Shown: in pieces, positions 1 to 11,385 of the stretch
Layout of the letters: each line of letters starts with the position of its first letter
How positions within the stretch are numbered: position 1 is the first letter of the stretch
Origin: Solanum dulcamara
Lineage: Eukaryota > Streptophyta > Magnoliopsida > Solanales > Solanaceae
Direction of reading: 5' to 3'
Length of the DNA stretch: 64,000 nt
Assembly: GCF_947179165.1 (NCBI RefSeq)
Contig: NC_077240.1
Span: forward strand, 73,379,501-73,443,500
The notes under the pieces: generated by a model
The model's input: only the letters and a program-made list of their open reading frames with translations
What the model was told of the DNA's origin: nothing
Databases searched by the model: none
Position numbers and translations under genes: made by a program

Positions 1-159
1 CATAAATTTTGCAATATCCCTCTTCATTCCATTCCACCAATACACTTCTCTCAAATCTCGATACATCTTTGTAGAATCAGGATGGATAGAATACCACGAA
101 CTATGAGCTTTGGAAAATATTATATATTTTAAGTCATCTACATTCGGAACACACAATCA
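1..159 (-). pseudogene. Ty3/gypsy integrase zinc-binding fragment
   Basis: The minus strand reads without a stop through an integrase N-terminal HHCC region. It contains CVPNVDDL, then a KAHSS...YSIHPDSTKMYRDL block and WWNGMKRDIAKF at the window edge. These match the plant gypsy pattern EAHSS-YSIHPG-KMYRDL-WW-GMKRDIA. The second half of the finger (CxxC) lies outside the window. A stop (TGA) precedes it near base 163, where the oppositely oriented fragment begins. It is a fragment of a larger pol that continues to the left. Confidence 0.8.
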
Positions 160-174
160 ACCTTAATATCTCAA

Positions 175-1205
175 ATGTGTTCACCCAAAAGCATGTGGAT
201 GTGTATACCGATCATAAAAGTCTTCAATATGTGTTCACCCAAAAGGACCTTAATCTAAGGTAGAGGAGGTGGCTAAAACTCCTTAAGGACTATGAAATGA
301 TTGTGAACTATCATCCGAGTAAAGCCAATGTGGTTGCCGATGCACTTAGTAGAGTGTCTATGTGGAGTGTGGCCCATGTGGATGAAAGGAAGAGGGAGTT
401 GGTGAAAGATGTTTACCGATTGGCTATATTAGGGGTGAAGTTATGTGGTACCAATGATGGTGGTATGGTTGTTCAAAATAGGTCTGAATCCTCTATGGTG
501 GTGGATGTTAAGTCAAAGTAAGATCTTGACCCGATGTTTATTGAGTTAAAGAAGTTGGTGAAGGAAAAGAAGATAGAGGTCTGTTCCCAAGAGGGAGATG
601 GGGTTCTATACTACCAATGTCGGTTATGTGTTTCGGATGTTGATGATCAAAGGAGCTTAATTTTGATGGAGGCTCATAATTCTACATACTCCATTCATCC
701 CAATTCGACGAAAATATACCGAGACTTAAAAGAGTCTTATTAGTGTTGTGGCATAAAGAAGGACATAGCAAGGTTCGTGTCTGAATGTCTGAATTACCAA
801 TAAGTGAAGGCCAAACATCAAAGGCCGGGTAGCCCAAGACATTGAAATCCCTACTTGGAAGTGGGAAGATGTGAATATGAATTTTGTAGTGGGTTTGCCT
901 CATACTCTGAAGAGTCATGATTCAATTTGGGTAATTATTGATAGACTGACTAAGTCGGCTCACTTCCTACTGATTAAGACTTCCTATAGTGCCGAAGACT
1001 ATGCCAAATTGTATATTCGGGAGTTGATGAGGTTACATGGTGTGCCATTATTAATTATTTTGGATCATGGTACCTAATTCACTTCTAACTTTTGGAGATC
1101 GTTTCAAAAGGGCCTCGGTACTAAGGTAAAATTGAACACCGCATTCCATCCTCAAATAGATGGGCAATCCAAAAGGACAATTCAACCACTAGAAGATATG
1201 TTAAG
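175..1205 (+). pseudogene. Ty3/gypsy pol fragment: RNase H end to integrase core
   Basis: The plus strand carries the end of an RNase H (DVYTDHKSLQYVFTQKDLN, then [15 protein letters not shown] around 309-354). An integrase zinc-binding stretch follows (EAHNSTYSIHPNSTKIYRDL about 669-728), then an integrase core (871-1200: LTKSAHF, IRELMRLHGVP, LDHGT). Stops sit near 260, 522, 742 and 1075. The first catalytic Asp of the core (normally MDF) reads MNF, so the core is dead by sequence. Order and direction are normal for gypsy pol. The fragment ends abruptly near 1205, in the segment that should lead to the catalytic Glu. Confidence 0.85.
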
Positions 1206-1207
1206 GG

Positions 1208-1290
1208 ATTTTCCGAAAGCAAGGAGATCTCACCACTATCAGGAAAGAAAAGATCTCCAACAGAGCGCCTGTTGATGATCTGCAAAAATC
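1208..1290 (+). repeat. Short piece of an E-type LTR
   Basis: This stretch, AAGCAAGGAGATCTCACC through GAGCGCCTGTTGATGATCT, closely matches the E LTR at about 22338-22402 (plus strand) and 46070-46125 (reverse complement). It abuts the broken integrase directly, so it marks a rearrangement junction. The following sequence to 1650 is AT-rich and I recognise nothing in it. Confidence 0.6.
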
Positions 1291-1652
1291 GGGAGTGGAT
1301 CTTTTTACTACTTTTTTTTGGTAATAAACTTACTACATGAGCAAATAAATTATAGTTATATCTTATGAAATAACACTTAATTTTTATGAGTGAAAGTCTT
1401 CCCCTTAGTAAGTTAGATGGATCAAAGTTTCTCTTGGGAACTTGCAATGGTCATATTAAAAATTTGTCCAAAAAATAATTATAATCATCCTAAATATCTT
1501 GTGCCCCCACGCCGCACCCTTCCCCCCTACTTATTGGAAGAAATTTCAATGGAGATATTATGCCATAATGAAATCATAACCAGCGCCAAAATAGAATGCA
1601 TTCCATCTATATATATTAATTATGAGTATTAGAAAAGTGATATGTCACATTT
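1291..1652. other. Unassigned AT-rich stretch
   Basis: No coding or repeat identity is recognisable. Short open frames on both strands have no family signature. A C-run (CCCCCACGCCGCACCCTTCC) lies near 1503. It lies between the gypsy fragment and an LTR fragment and is probably degraded repeat. Confidence 0.4.
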
Positions 1653-3265
1653 TGTCACAACTCAAAAAATGGGCGTGATAGCACTTGTGCTATCCCACCA
1701 ATACAGGTCAGTCGAACACCTGAATTTAAGCGAAAGCATAAGTAAAACAGAATAAAAGACTTAATATTTCATAAACATTTCAGATAATATAATATAACTC
1801 AAATGTACCCCCAAAACCTGATATCACGTGTGCAAGCCTCTATGTATTTTATCAAATTTAAAAGAAATACAAATATGAATATATTTGTTTCTAGTGCAGA
1901 ACAAGAATATAAATAAAGAATAGGAGGTGTCCATCGAGATGAAAAGCAACTTCCTCACAACCCTCCAACTAAAGTCACAAACGTGGAAGAGGAAAAAGAC
2001 CAGTCAAAATGATCCGGGCTAGAAACATACATAAGTATAAAAAATAAGGGAGTGAGTACCAAACAATAATGGTACTTAGCAAGCACTCCCAAAAGATCTC
2101 AATAAAGCTATACTGAACACAACTACTCCATTACAAGTCATCTGAACCTCCACATACTACAACTTACACAGAATAAATCACCCCAACCTCAGTTCTCATT
2201 CACAATAATAGAGCACATATAGAAAATCACAACTTGCACTTCAATACATACAAATAGATCACCACAAACTTTTAAAATTCAATGGCCTTGATAACATAAA
2301 ACATGAAGTGCAATGCAATGAAGTGCAATATCATAAAAGATGATGCATGTCTGTCCTAACGATACACACCCGCTGAATCTCAGACCATGAGAGACTCATC
2401 AGTCCATGTACTTTCTATGACTTATGTGGCCCATTTCCTATTTCCTCTCAATATGAATTTGTTAGGCTCGTATGGCCCATTCCCAATTTATTCAAAATAT
2501 GAATCTGCCATGGCTCATGTGGCCCGTCCCCTATTTCCTCTCAATATAAATCTATCACGGCTCATGTGATCCATCTCCTATTTCCTCTCAACATCACAAT
2601 CATCATCTCAACATTTATATATCATCAATACAAGAAGATATGTGAAAATATTCAACGAGATGAATTACAAAGGAAATGATTAAAACTTTCACAACCACAA
2701 TATCCAGTACAGAAAATCTTGACACAACACCATGAATAAATTGATACCACCCTTCGAATCATTTAAGATAATCTTATATCACAAATCAACAAATTCCATA
2801 TTTTACCCTACTTTTACCATTATTAAAGCTCATTCAATAATTATTAAAGCATGAGATATACGAAACCCTTCACCAATCCCCATTACTCTCAAACATACAA
2901 TGACATACAAGGTTCAATACACTAACAAAGAGTTAAGAGGCCCACTTGCATCAAGTAAGCAAACAATCACTTCGGTACTTGAGCTTTCTCTTTCCCAACT
3001 CACCATAAACTAAACAAATATGGAATCACAATAAGAATCACCCATATCATTACTTTTGAAAATTGGGTCCTGAGTGACCCAAAAATCTATTGGTTAGGAT
3101 CAAATCTCTAATTTTCATATAAGATTACAATACTCAAAAGATTTGAAACTCACTGGTGAAAATCATTTCAAAAATAGAGTTAAAATTAATCTAAAAATAT
3201 TGATTTATCTTCCCAAGTTATAAATTTAGATTTGCAACCTCAACCTGTTTTATCTGCAAAAGGAA
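1653..3265 (-). mobile_element. Truncated gypsy-type LTR (minus orientation)
   Basis: The sequence begins TGTCACAACTCAAAAAATGG, which is the reverse complement of a usual Solanaceae gypsy LTR 3' end (…TTGTGACA). It continues with the ATCACGTGTGCAAGCCTC and TGCATGTCTGTCCTAACGAT motifs, which recur in the R1 copies (6841-6880, 7142-7160, 29060, 29578). Relatedness to R1 is visible but distant. It is cut off near 3265, where A-type sequence starts. No matching second LTR or internal region is attached, so it is a partial solo LTR. Confidence 0.6.
2385..2610. repeat. Degenerate ~60-bp tandem repeat in LTR
   Basis: About three to four units share GGCTCATGTGGCCC and CCTATTTCCTCTCAA(T/C)AT, at roughly 2421, 2467, 2513 and 2562. 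Unit length varies. A shorter-unit array sits at the corresponding place in the R1 LTRs, so internal tandem repeats seem typical of this LTR group. Confidence 0.65.
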
Positions 3266-4355
3266 GGGTCTACAACTAGTGATACTCAAGATGACCCATA
3301 AGGGCACCCGTTGAAGTCAAATCTTCAGGAAACTAATAAATCTTCAGGTCTACTAGCTCCTTCACGGACCGTGGAGGGTTACATGGTCCTTGGGACTTCC
3401 ATATAAGGGGTCGTCCAGTTATATTTTTAATGGTATTTTTGAATTTTCTCCACTCTTTTATAATTAAGATTGGACATTTTTGGTGAGAATTCCTATATCA
3501 ATAACTACCCAAAACCCTTCATTAACTTCTCATTCTCTCAAATATTCTCCAAATCAAAATCTTCTTTCTAAAGGATTCTTTCTAAAGCATCTTCTTCATA
3601 ACAAGTAGGGTTCAAGCTTCAAGTCAAGTACAATCTCCATTGGATTAGGGCTTTGATATCTAAGGTATGCGGAAATTCACAATGGATTCCATTCATCTAT
3701 TGGGTCCCAAAAGAATTCAATTCTCTCAATTCAATTTCACCCACTTCTAAAGAGTTTCAAGTCAAGTCTTCATTAGTCTTTCCTATATTGATTCAATTGA
3801 TATTGTTTCACTTGATTAGGCATTAATTCATATTACTACATGATTTGAAGTTGATTTCACATAGACCCATGCTTTATTTCAATGTTTTTTATTATAATTT
3901 ATGAATTTATGATCGAACTTATGAAGGATTTATGAATGATTTATCAAAGGTTATGAATTATGTTTCAAGTATGAATGAATGAATTGTGACAGGTTTTCCT
4001 CACAATATGAAGGAATAATGATTTAGATGCTTAAAAAGGTAAGTCTCTATATGAACAAAGTTAAGAAATCATGATTTATGGAGCTATTCTTATGATATAT
4101 TTTATGAATGCGGATTGGTACATGTTTGTCTTTTCTAATATTAATGATTCTTATTCTGTTGGGATTAACTTAGCACTGAGAGGAATTTGTTGTAGATACT
4201 TGATAAGGGAGTATCTAGTAGCAACCCCTAGTTCTAAACTACGTGCCCTAGTAGAACATGATTATGATAATGATACAGAGTCTACCTTGGCAAGTAGCCT
4301 CTCTATTCTACCATTGCAAGTAGCCACTCTCTTCTTGATGTACGAGTTACATCGA
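3266..4355 (+). repeat. A-type LTR segment, outer left copy
   Basis: This is near-identical to 27609-28690 and 37503-38500. Shared landmarks are CACGGACCGTGG (3363), TAAGGGGTCGTCCAGTTAT (3405), GGTTCAAGCTTCAAGTCAAG and GGGATTAACTTAGCAC (4162). The last motif and the 'cannot-pass' style CTAGTAGCAACCCCTAG are typical of transcribed LTR parts in Solanaceae gypsy elements. It is interrupted at 4355 by a solo LTR and resumes at 6575. The apparent open frame at 4071-4370 is not supported as a gene because it is inside this repeat and not kept open in every copy. Confidence 0.75.
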
Positions 4356-6574
4356 TGTAACATCCCCTAAAAACGTTGTATACGATGTTTTAATTTTCGC
4401 CTAAATATGATACAACCTCTGTATTTTGGTCATAACCTTTCATAGGAATATCCAAATTGAGTGATTCAAATTTTTGAGTAACCACAAGATCATTACCTAT
4501 AACTTTTATGAAGACCATATTTTAAGATTCGGAGGTTAAGTAGGTCAAATAAATTAATCTTTGTAAGGTAGGATGCTGTGACGGAAATGAGTATTTATAG
4601 AAAAAAACTCATATCTCACTGTAGGTTTATCCGAATTGGTTGATTATTGAACGATATGAAACTAGACTTCCATACTTACAATTCTTATGAAGACACCAAA
4701 TCCTAATAAGGAATTTATCTTAATCAAACGCAGCTCCCAAAAAGAGTATTCTGTCAAAAAATAACTCATTTCACCTACCATAGAAAGATCTAGATACATT
4801 TGACATCACTCATGACATAAATTGTCCTCCATTTAACATCATCCATGACATCAATATATTCCACTAAATTTTCAGATTTTTTATTTATAATTATTTTATT
4901 TATTGTTAGGTCCCTCTTTCCCACCTATAAATACCCACCTTATTTCCTCATTTTATTCATCAAGCTTTCTCAAGCAAATCTTCTCTCTATACACTTCTTT
5001 ACACATTCTCAAATATAGTTTTAGTTCTTAGTAGTGAAGAAATACTATTCCAGTGATTCATATACTCCGGGTAGTACACAAAACGTTCCGGCGAGGAGAG
5101 AAGCTAGGATTCAAGAGTGTTCATTAAGTCTTTCGGTACCAACTAAAGCTTCGGTTTCCAGGTATGTAAGGCTTCAATGAGAGTATTTCTTCCACTCTCA
5201 TGTCTAAATTATTTTGATTATATGATAAATTATATTTATTTTCTTTAAGCTCTACTCTAAGTTATGTGTGTATTTATCCATGGGTTCTTTCACCCATGTA
5301 GTCCAAAAACTCTTTCAATTAAGTCTCTTGATTTCAAGTAATATTTTCTTATGGTAATTCTTATTTTTACTTAATAGTATGAATCATGGTTAAACTAATG
5401 ATTATTGGTCTATTTTGATGCAACATAATTTTATATGTATGAATTGATGGTTTACAAGTAATTCCTCTATTTATCTATTTAAAGGTTCTTGAAATTCATG
5501 ATGGGTTGTTTAAAGCATGATTTTTAATTAATGGATTTCAAAGTATTTATGTATATTTATTTACATACATATTTGCAAGTTGAAGTGATTTGAACCCACC
5601 TAGTTTTACTATGTTTTTAATAAAGTTTGACTTGAAAGCTTTGACTCCAAATAAATGTTTATGAAAGAAATATATATGATCAAAAAGGGAGTCTTATGAA
5701 ATAAAAGAATGATGAAATGATATGAATGATGAATTCTTTATGCAATAAGGACAATTCTTGCATATTTGAATTATCAAATGTTTTAATGAGCTATTCTACC
5801 GAATATGATGTTTGAATTCTCAAGTTATATGCTATGAATATTTTGAAGTATTAAACTATTCCGTGGGATTGACTTAGCACCGAATGAGGCATTGAGGTGG
5901 GATTCGGTAAGGGAATCCTAGTAGCTATCCCTTGTCTCATTAACTATGTGCCAACATAGGAGCCCTTGTAGGCTTAGGCTAATAGATCCATAAATAGCCC
6001 TTAAAGTTAAAGTTAAAGAAACGAATGAAGTTGACGGAGTTCTACCCGTCAAGTAGTCTCCCCGGCCAACGTAGGGGGTTATGTTGGATTCCATGTAATA
6101 GCTCGTATGGTCTTAAATGTCGGTTATGGTTAATTTCCCACAAAATGAATGTTTTAAAGGATATCTATATGATTTATTATGCATACATTAAATTATGTTC
6201 CATATTACATAAATGTTTTTAATGTTTCCTCAATGTTCATGCATCCTTACATACTTAGTACATTCAAAGTACTAACGCATACTCTTTTGCCTACATGATA
6301 TCACCATGTAGGGATCAGTGCTCTTCCTCGTTCTCCTCCACGTGGCTAGTTGATATTCCATTGAAGACTACTTTTGGTGAGTTCCCATGTTCCGGGAACA
6401 ATACTCCTTTAGCTTTCTAGTTTATGATATGTTAAGATATTTTATTATGGAATTTCTTCTATTATGATTGAGGGTGAGCTAGGGACTTGTCTTAGCCCCA
6501 TTAAATCTAATAGTTAGAGGTATTGTTGGACATATGTAAGTTGAAGATTTACTATGTTATAGCTCACATGGACA
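4356..6574 (+). mobile_element. Solo LTR, TSD ATCGA
   Basis: It starts TGTAACATCCCC and ends CTCACATGGACA (TG...CA). It is flanked by the perfect 5-bp duplication ATCGA at 4351-4355 and 6575-6579. Length is 2219 bp. The right arm carries the uninterrupted target, read on the plus strand as AATTCGATGTAACTCG at 60321-60336, which proves insertion in the left arm only. A TATA box (TATAAATA, 4926-4933) lies about 570 bp into the LTR. No internal region or partner LTR is present, as after LTR-LTR recombination. Confidence 0.92.
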
Positions 6575-6705
6575 ATCGAATTCTATGTTATAGCTCACAT
6601 GGTCTTAAATATTGGTTATGGTTAATATCCGACAAAATGTCTACATTTCTCTTATAAGATTCTAAAAGATGTTTTTATGATGCATTGACCTTGTTATAGG
6701 TGTCA
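6575..6705 (+). repeat. A-type segment, continuation after solo LTR
   Basis: This resumes the A sequence (TTCTATGTTATAGCTCACAT, then CCGACAAAATGTCTACATTT), matching 28782-28900 and the reverse complement of about 59985-60325. It ends at GACCTTGTTATAGG, where R1 begins with TGTCACTATCC. The same A/R1 join occurs in all three copies, so the two segments were duplicated as one block. Confidence 0.7.
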
Positions 6706-7595
6706 CTATCCTAATTAGGGTGTGATGGAACTTATCCATTCTCATCGGACAAGTCAGCCTAAACCCAATATTTACGGAAAGATAATACAGAATCAATCTA
6801 AATAAGGCATAATTTATATAAAAATGAAGTCTTAATCAACTACAATTACCCCCCAAAGATTGGTTGTTACGTGTACAAGTCTCTAATACAAAAAAAATAA
6901 AAATATACTACACAGTTCATATCAATCCAACCAAACCTCCTCCATTACAACATCCATAGAAATCAACTTAATTTATACTACACAGTTCATACAACACATA
7001 GATCATAAATAGCTTATAAACATCACTGAATAAGTCACATCATTATCAAATATATCAATCACCGAAACACAAAGGGCATATACACAACTTCCCAATGACA
7101 AATAAAATGTAATACAATATAATGTGATGTCACGTAAAGTGATGCATGTCTGTTCTAATGATATACATCTGCTAAATATCAGTTTGGAACCCATGGAGGA
7201 TGAACAATATCCATGTATCCACCTAAACAATTTTCCACTGGTATAATCAGCAATCGCCAAAATCATTTTCCATCAGCACCGCCGAAAACTTTTCCCACCG
7301 GCATAAGTATCAATCACTGGAATCATTTTCCATTGGCATAAGTATCAATTGCCAGAAACATTTTCTATTGGCATCACTATCAATCGGTCTCATCATAGTA
7401 TTCCAGAACCAATGCAAATAAGCATGTTCATAAAAATAATAAAAATGATAGAGTTCACAGTCATAATGCAATTCATATCGAAGAAATTCACCTCACGCTA
7501 TCAACAATATATCAGCATATACATTTACATCATTCACATAATTATAAGTCATCAAGTCTTCATTTCGTTACCCCTTTATCACATTGAACATTCGA
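6706..7595 (-). mobile_element. R1 LTR, 3' part (left arm)
   Basis: Reverse complement of a gypsy-type LTR end. It starts at TGTCACTATCCTAATTAGGG and contains ACGTGTACAAGTCTCTAATAC and a short tandem array. It matches 28902-30030 (direct) and about 58886-59985 (inverted). At 7595 it is broken by the truncated RT of E/D. Its continuation lies beyond that element at 24049-24190, so E/D sits inside R1. Confidence 0.75.
7225..7395. repeat. ~40-bp tandem repeat in R1
   Basis: About four units share CATTTTCCATTGGCATAAGT and ATCAATCGCCAGAA with drift. Equivalent arrays are at 29665-29835 and 59085-59235 (reverse complement). Copy number is similar in the three R1 copies. Confidence 0.7.
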
Positions 7596-7987
7596 TTCAT
7601 CAAGTCTATAAATGCTGCAGGAAAATTAGTCAAACCAAAGGACATACCAAGAAACTCAATGTGACCATATTGGGTTCAAAAAGTTGTCTTTGGAATGTTA
7701 CACTTTGTCACTTTCAACTAATGATAGCCAAATCTAAGGTCTATCTTTCAGAAATAAGTGGCATAATAAAGCTGGTCAACCAAATCATCTATCCTAGAAA
7801 AAGGATACTTATTCTTTATGGTGATATTTTTCAACCGATAATAGTCAATACATATCCTAAGGGAACAATCTCTCTTTTGTAGGAATAGGATAGGAGCGAC
7901 CCACGGTAACACATTCGGCCTAATGAATCCCTTATCTAATAGATCTTTCAGTTGTTTTTTCAATTCCTTCAACTCAACGGGATCCAT
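7596..7987 (-). pseudogene. E/D reverse transcriptase, truncated (left arm)
   Basis: The minus strand encodes the start of a Ty3/gypsy [22 protein letters not shown], then [18 protein letters not shown] and [18 protein letters not shown] (7987 down to about 7760). Frame-broken remains of the KIDLR, GHIEFL and MSFGLTN region follow, ending in FIDLMN-RMF at about 7600. The YxDD catalytic box never appears: the gene is cut off just before it and joined to R1 sequence. The same cut occurs in the right arm (58885), so the truncation predates the arm duplication. Confidence 0.85.
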
Positions 7988-7990
7988 TCT

Positions 7991-8570
7991 CTATGGCAAA
8001 AAAGAGATAGGTTGTGTATTAGAAAGTACATCAATCTTAAATTCAATCTCCCTCTCAGGAGAGAATCTGGGCAAATCATCAGGGAAAACTTTGGGAAACT
8101 CATTAACAATGGAAACAGAGTCGATGGATAAAGATTCAACACTATCATATCTTACTCTATCTATATGATAGTTGCAACCCTTGGAGATTAACTTTCTGGA
8201 CCTAAGGTATGATATAAACTTACCCTTAGGCACTGCTCGACTACTCTTCCACTCTACGACAGGTTCATCCAGAAACTGAAACTTAACAATCCGAGTTCTA
8301 CAATCAACTGAGGCATAACTGGCATAAAGTCAGTCCATGCTATGAATAAATAAAAATCAACCATGTCTGACTCAACTAAGTCAGCCATGGTTTCTCGACA
8401 ATCTCTATAGACCATCTCAGTTATAATAGACTTACCAATATGAGTAGAAATATTAAAGGGCTCAAGAAGGGGCTTAGGAAGGATCTCAAACTCATTAGCC
8501 ACATATGGGGTCACAAAATACAAGGTGGCACCCAGATCAAGCAAAACATAGACATCAAAAGAAAAGACTC
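7991..8570 (-). pseudogene. E/D aspartic protease and linker (left arm)
   Basis: Two minus-strand frames cover the retroviral-type protease. LLDLGATLYFVTPYVANEF lies near 8544-8490; the usual plant gypsy form is DxGATxSFV, so the catalytic Asp is kept. It leads into MADLVESDMVDF. The protease-RT linker (8233-7991: PKGKFISYLRSRKLISKGC, then VNEFPKVFPDDLPRF and PEREIEFKIDV) is open and conserved. A frameshift separates them near 8250. Neighbours are gag upstream and RT downstream in normal order. Confidence 0.8.
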
Positions 8571-9071
8571 AAAGCATACCAGTAAAAATATCTAGCGAGT
8601 TCTCCTACTCCTGGAGAATAGCCATAGCATACAGACGGTTTGAAGCTCTGCTTATGCCTAGAGTAGTACCCCTCTGATTACCTCGTCCTAGTGGTGCCAC
8701 AGAAGAAGATATGGCTTTGTCTCCCAACATCAGACACTCTCTCTAGAGATGACCCACTTTACCATAGTTACAACAACCCATGGTGCCATCTCTGTACTCT
8801 CCTAGATAGATACTACCACACTAGCTGAAGGTGGCTTCCCCTTCGGACCTTGATCCATAGTTCCATGGAATTGGGAACCCTGAGCTTTAAAGTTTTGGTG
8901 GCTCTGGTTTTTCTGATCAAACGTGTAGCTTGGTGTAAGTGCACTCATTGATGATGGGGCATAGTTAGAAGACCTCTTCTGAAAGAAGGACTTGTTTCTC
9001 TTACTAGGTTTCTGCTCATTCAGAGGCACAACATATTTGGCTTTCTTTCTCAAGTGCTCCTTTTTATATTT
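8571..9071 (-). pseudogene. E/D gag C-terminal part with zinc knuckle (left arm)
   Basis: The minus strand from 9071 continues the gag interrupted by element C. A basic stretch (KKAKYVVPLNEQKPSKRNKS) and a Ser/Gln/Gly-rich region run to about 8802. A CCHC knuckle follows near 8780-8740, reading GCCNYGKVGHL-stop-REC. The second Cys is Tyr and there is an in-frame TAG; both changes are also in the right arm, so they predate duplication. A Gln/Arg-rich tail leads to the protease. The N-terminal half of the same gag is at 20982-21760. Confidence 0.8.
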
Positions 9072-11019
9072 CTTCTTATTATAATGACCTCCAAGGTCAT
9101 TTTTGTGCTTTTTGTGTCTTTACCATTTTACCCTTTCCCTTAGTTTCTTTATAGCTCTTATATGATATTACGATAGGTGGGATATTTTCTAAGGTGCTCA
9201 ACTAAGTTTTGTGGTGGTTTAGCCATTTTTGAGGCTTAAGATTTGAAAGAGTTCAATTTAGTCAATATCTGGAGATTCGAGCATCGTATGAGAATTTCTA
9301 CGGTCCTATCAGCTCCATTTTAGTCTAGAAGGAAAGCTTGTTTGGTTTTGCATTCTTTGTTTTGAGTTTGGGATATTTTTCATTTTAACTTTAAAGTTTT
9401 GGCCAAATTTGACTTCGCTCAACATTTTGAGAAAATGCGTTCGAATGAAAATTCTATCAGCACAGTTAATTTTGGAAAACTGATTTTGGTCTAGAATGAC
9501 CTTTGGTTCAATTTTTGAGGTGCTTGAAATAAGTTTTAGGCTGTTTGTGTGTTTTGAATGCTTTCTTCAGAAAGTGTTGACTTCGGTCAATATTCTGTCG
9601 AAACAACCTCTGTTGGAAAATCCGTTGAATTCATTGAGTTTAAAATGCCATTTCTCATTGGGTAGCATAGTCCAATTGCATTAGCTGGGTTCCAAATGAA
9701 TTCCAAAACACCATCAGAGAAAATCCCATTTCTCTAAAGTTCATCACCAACTGAACTGCTAGTGCAAAGTTTCTCGCGTTCGCGACCTAAAGGTCCGCGA
9801 TCGCAAAGGCTTAAGAACCTCGGCATAGCAATTGAATGATTTACCATCGCGATTGTGATGGTTTAACTAGATCAAACCTCACAATCACGAGGCCCATCTT
9901 GCGATTTTGATGAACAAATTCACTAACTTCAGTGAATTAAAACGCCTGTTTCCGGCAGCTAAGTCCCATTTTGGGACTTAGTAATTTTGGGATTTTGAAA
10001 GCTCCTCTTAGCCATTTTCGATCATTTTTATTCCGGTGTGTTGGAAATTCTTGACGGGATGTTCCCAAACCCTCTCTGGTCCTAAACACCTCATAAGTTT
10101 CGCATAATTTTTATGTTTCTTACATGTTTTAAAACTATTCTAGGGCTATAATTTGGTAGGGTGTTTGATCTCTTTCGGTGCTCGGAATGTGCCTATTTTT
10201 TGAGTACAAGTCCCTTGTGTTATTTGGGTCCTTGTGATGGAGTTGGTGTTTTAATTTTATGTGTGGGTCCCAATATCAAATTTTGACCTAAGTTTAGTTA
10301 TTGTTTTTAATTATAGCAATATAAGTATCATTTGCTTTGTTTTGATGTGTTCTTCGATAATTTGATAAAGTGGCATCTTTTGGAGGTGGCTTGGAAGGGA
10401 AATGCTCAAGTTTAGTGGTTCTTGTATGGTTTTAGCTTTGAGGTAGGTTATGGTTTACCTGTGTAAGACTTATCTTGGTTAGAATTGGTATATTTTGAGT
10501 AGTAACACATGATTGAGTTCGTGATTTAAGTGTTTATATCTCATTGAGCAAATTGGAGTTGATAATCATCGTTAGTGACTAGTTTGGGGTCTTAGTCGTT
10601 GTATCCTTAGTCTAGGTGATATCTTGTCTTTTTTTACATCTCTTAGAATCCTTACAACTCATTTTTAGGTGATTTGGACTTAGGAAGTCGTGGTTTGACT
10701 TTTTTGGTTTCGATTACCACTTGTTGTGAATTTTGGCTTATGCTTGTGTCTTGTTTGCCTTTGATATTGAAATGTTGGGTCCGAGGTCATACTTTTGATA
10801 CACCGACGTCTCAGGTTAGTAATTTGGTGGCTTTGATGGGATTTTTCTCGATTTGAATGATATATGATTTTTACATACTACTTGTATTGATTTGCCTCTC
10901 CTATGTTAAGAACCATTTTAAAAGAATGACCAAAATTATGAGATTAAAAGTTTTGGTTGATGAATAAGGGTAAGGATTTTATTAAAGAAATACCAGTGAT
11001 ATTTTATTTATGGCATTTC

Positions 11020-11223
11020 ATATTGAGAAGCTCGAGGTGTTAATTCTAGGCGGCCCATTGACACATATTTCAGGTTGTTATTATTACTAATATTATTGAG
11101 AAGCTCGAGGTGTAAATTTTGGACGGCCCATTGACACATATTTTGGATTATTATTATTACTTATATTATTGAGAAGCTCGAGGTGTGAATTTCAGGCGGC
11201 TTATTGATATATGTTCGAATTAC

Positions 11224-11302
<79 letters not shown>

Positions 11303-11345
11303 GTTATTATTCTTGAGAAGCTCGAGATGTGAATTTCAAGCATCC
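11020..11345. repeat. ~74-bp tandem array in C 5' LTR
   Basis: Four units contain GAGAAGCTCGAGGTGT, GGCGGCCCATTGACACATAT and a TTATTATTA tail, at about 11028, 11098, 11171 and 11314. The corresponding arrays are at 19968-20205, 48240-48490 and 55190-55440. The ATT tail of the third unit has expanded into a microsatellite here. Confidence 0.85.
11222..11311. repeat. (ATT)n microsatellite
   Basis: About 88 bases of nearly pure ATT repeat, interrupted once near its end (TTGTTATTATT). The matching position in the right arm (about 55218-55247) has only about nine triplets, so the array expanded on the left or shrank on the right after duplication. The poly-Ile reading frame across it is meaningless. 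Confidence 0.95.
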
Positions 11346-11385
11346 CATGATACTTTTGAAGAAATATTGATCTATTCTACTCGAG

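Larger units (their letters stand above)
9077..11385 (+). mobile_element. Element C 5' LTR, 3' end deleted (left arm)
   Basis: It starts TATTATAATGACCTCCAAGG. The 3' LTR at 18575 starts TGTTATAATGACCTCC, so the terminal TG has become TA. It matches the 3' LTR up to TATTGATCTAT...TCTAC (11384 / about 20253), then jumps directly into gag. The last ~725 bp of the LTR, the PBS and leader are missing. The right arm has the same join near 55145. The preceding bases CTTCT (9072-9076) pair imperfectly with CTTAT (20977-20981) as the 5-bp target duplication in E/D gag. Confidence 0.85.

Noticed and set aside
4071..4370. 99-codon frame recurring at 38313-38516
   Set aside because: Lies in the A LTR repeat, ends differ in each copy and no domain is recognisable.
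7349..7882. 177-codon plus-strand frame
   Set aside because: Antisense to the E/D RT and R1 LTR; low-complexity Ile/Ser composition.
11161..11343. Poly-isoleucine frame
   Set aside because: Product of the ATT microsatellite.
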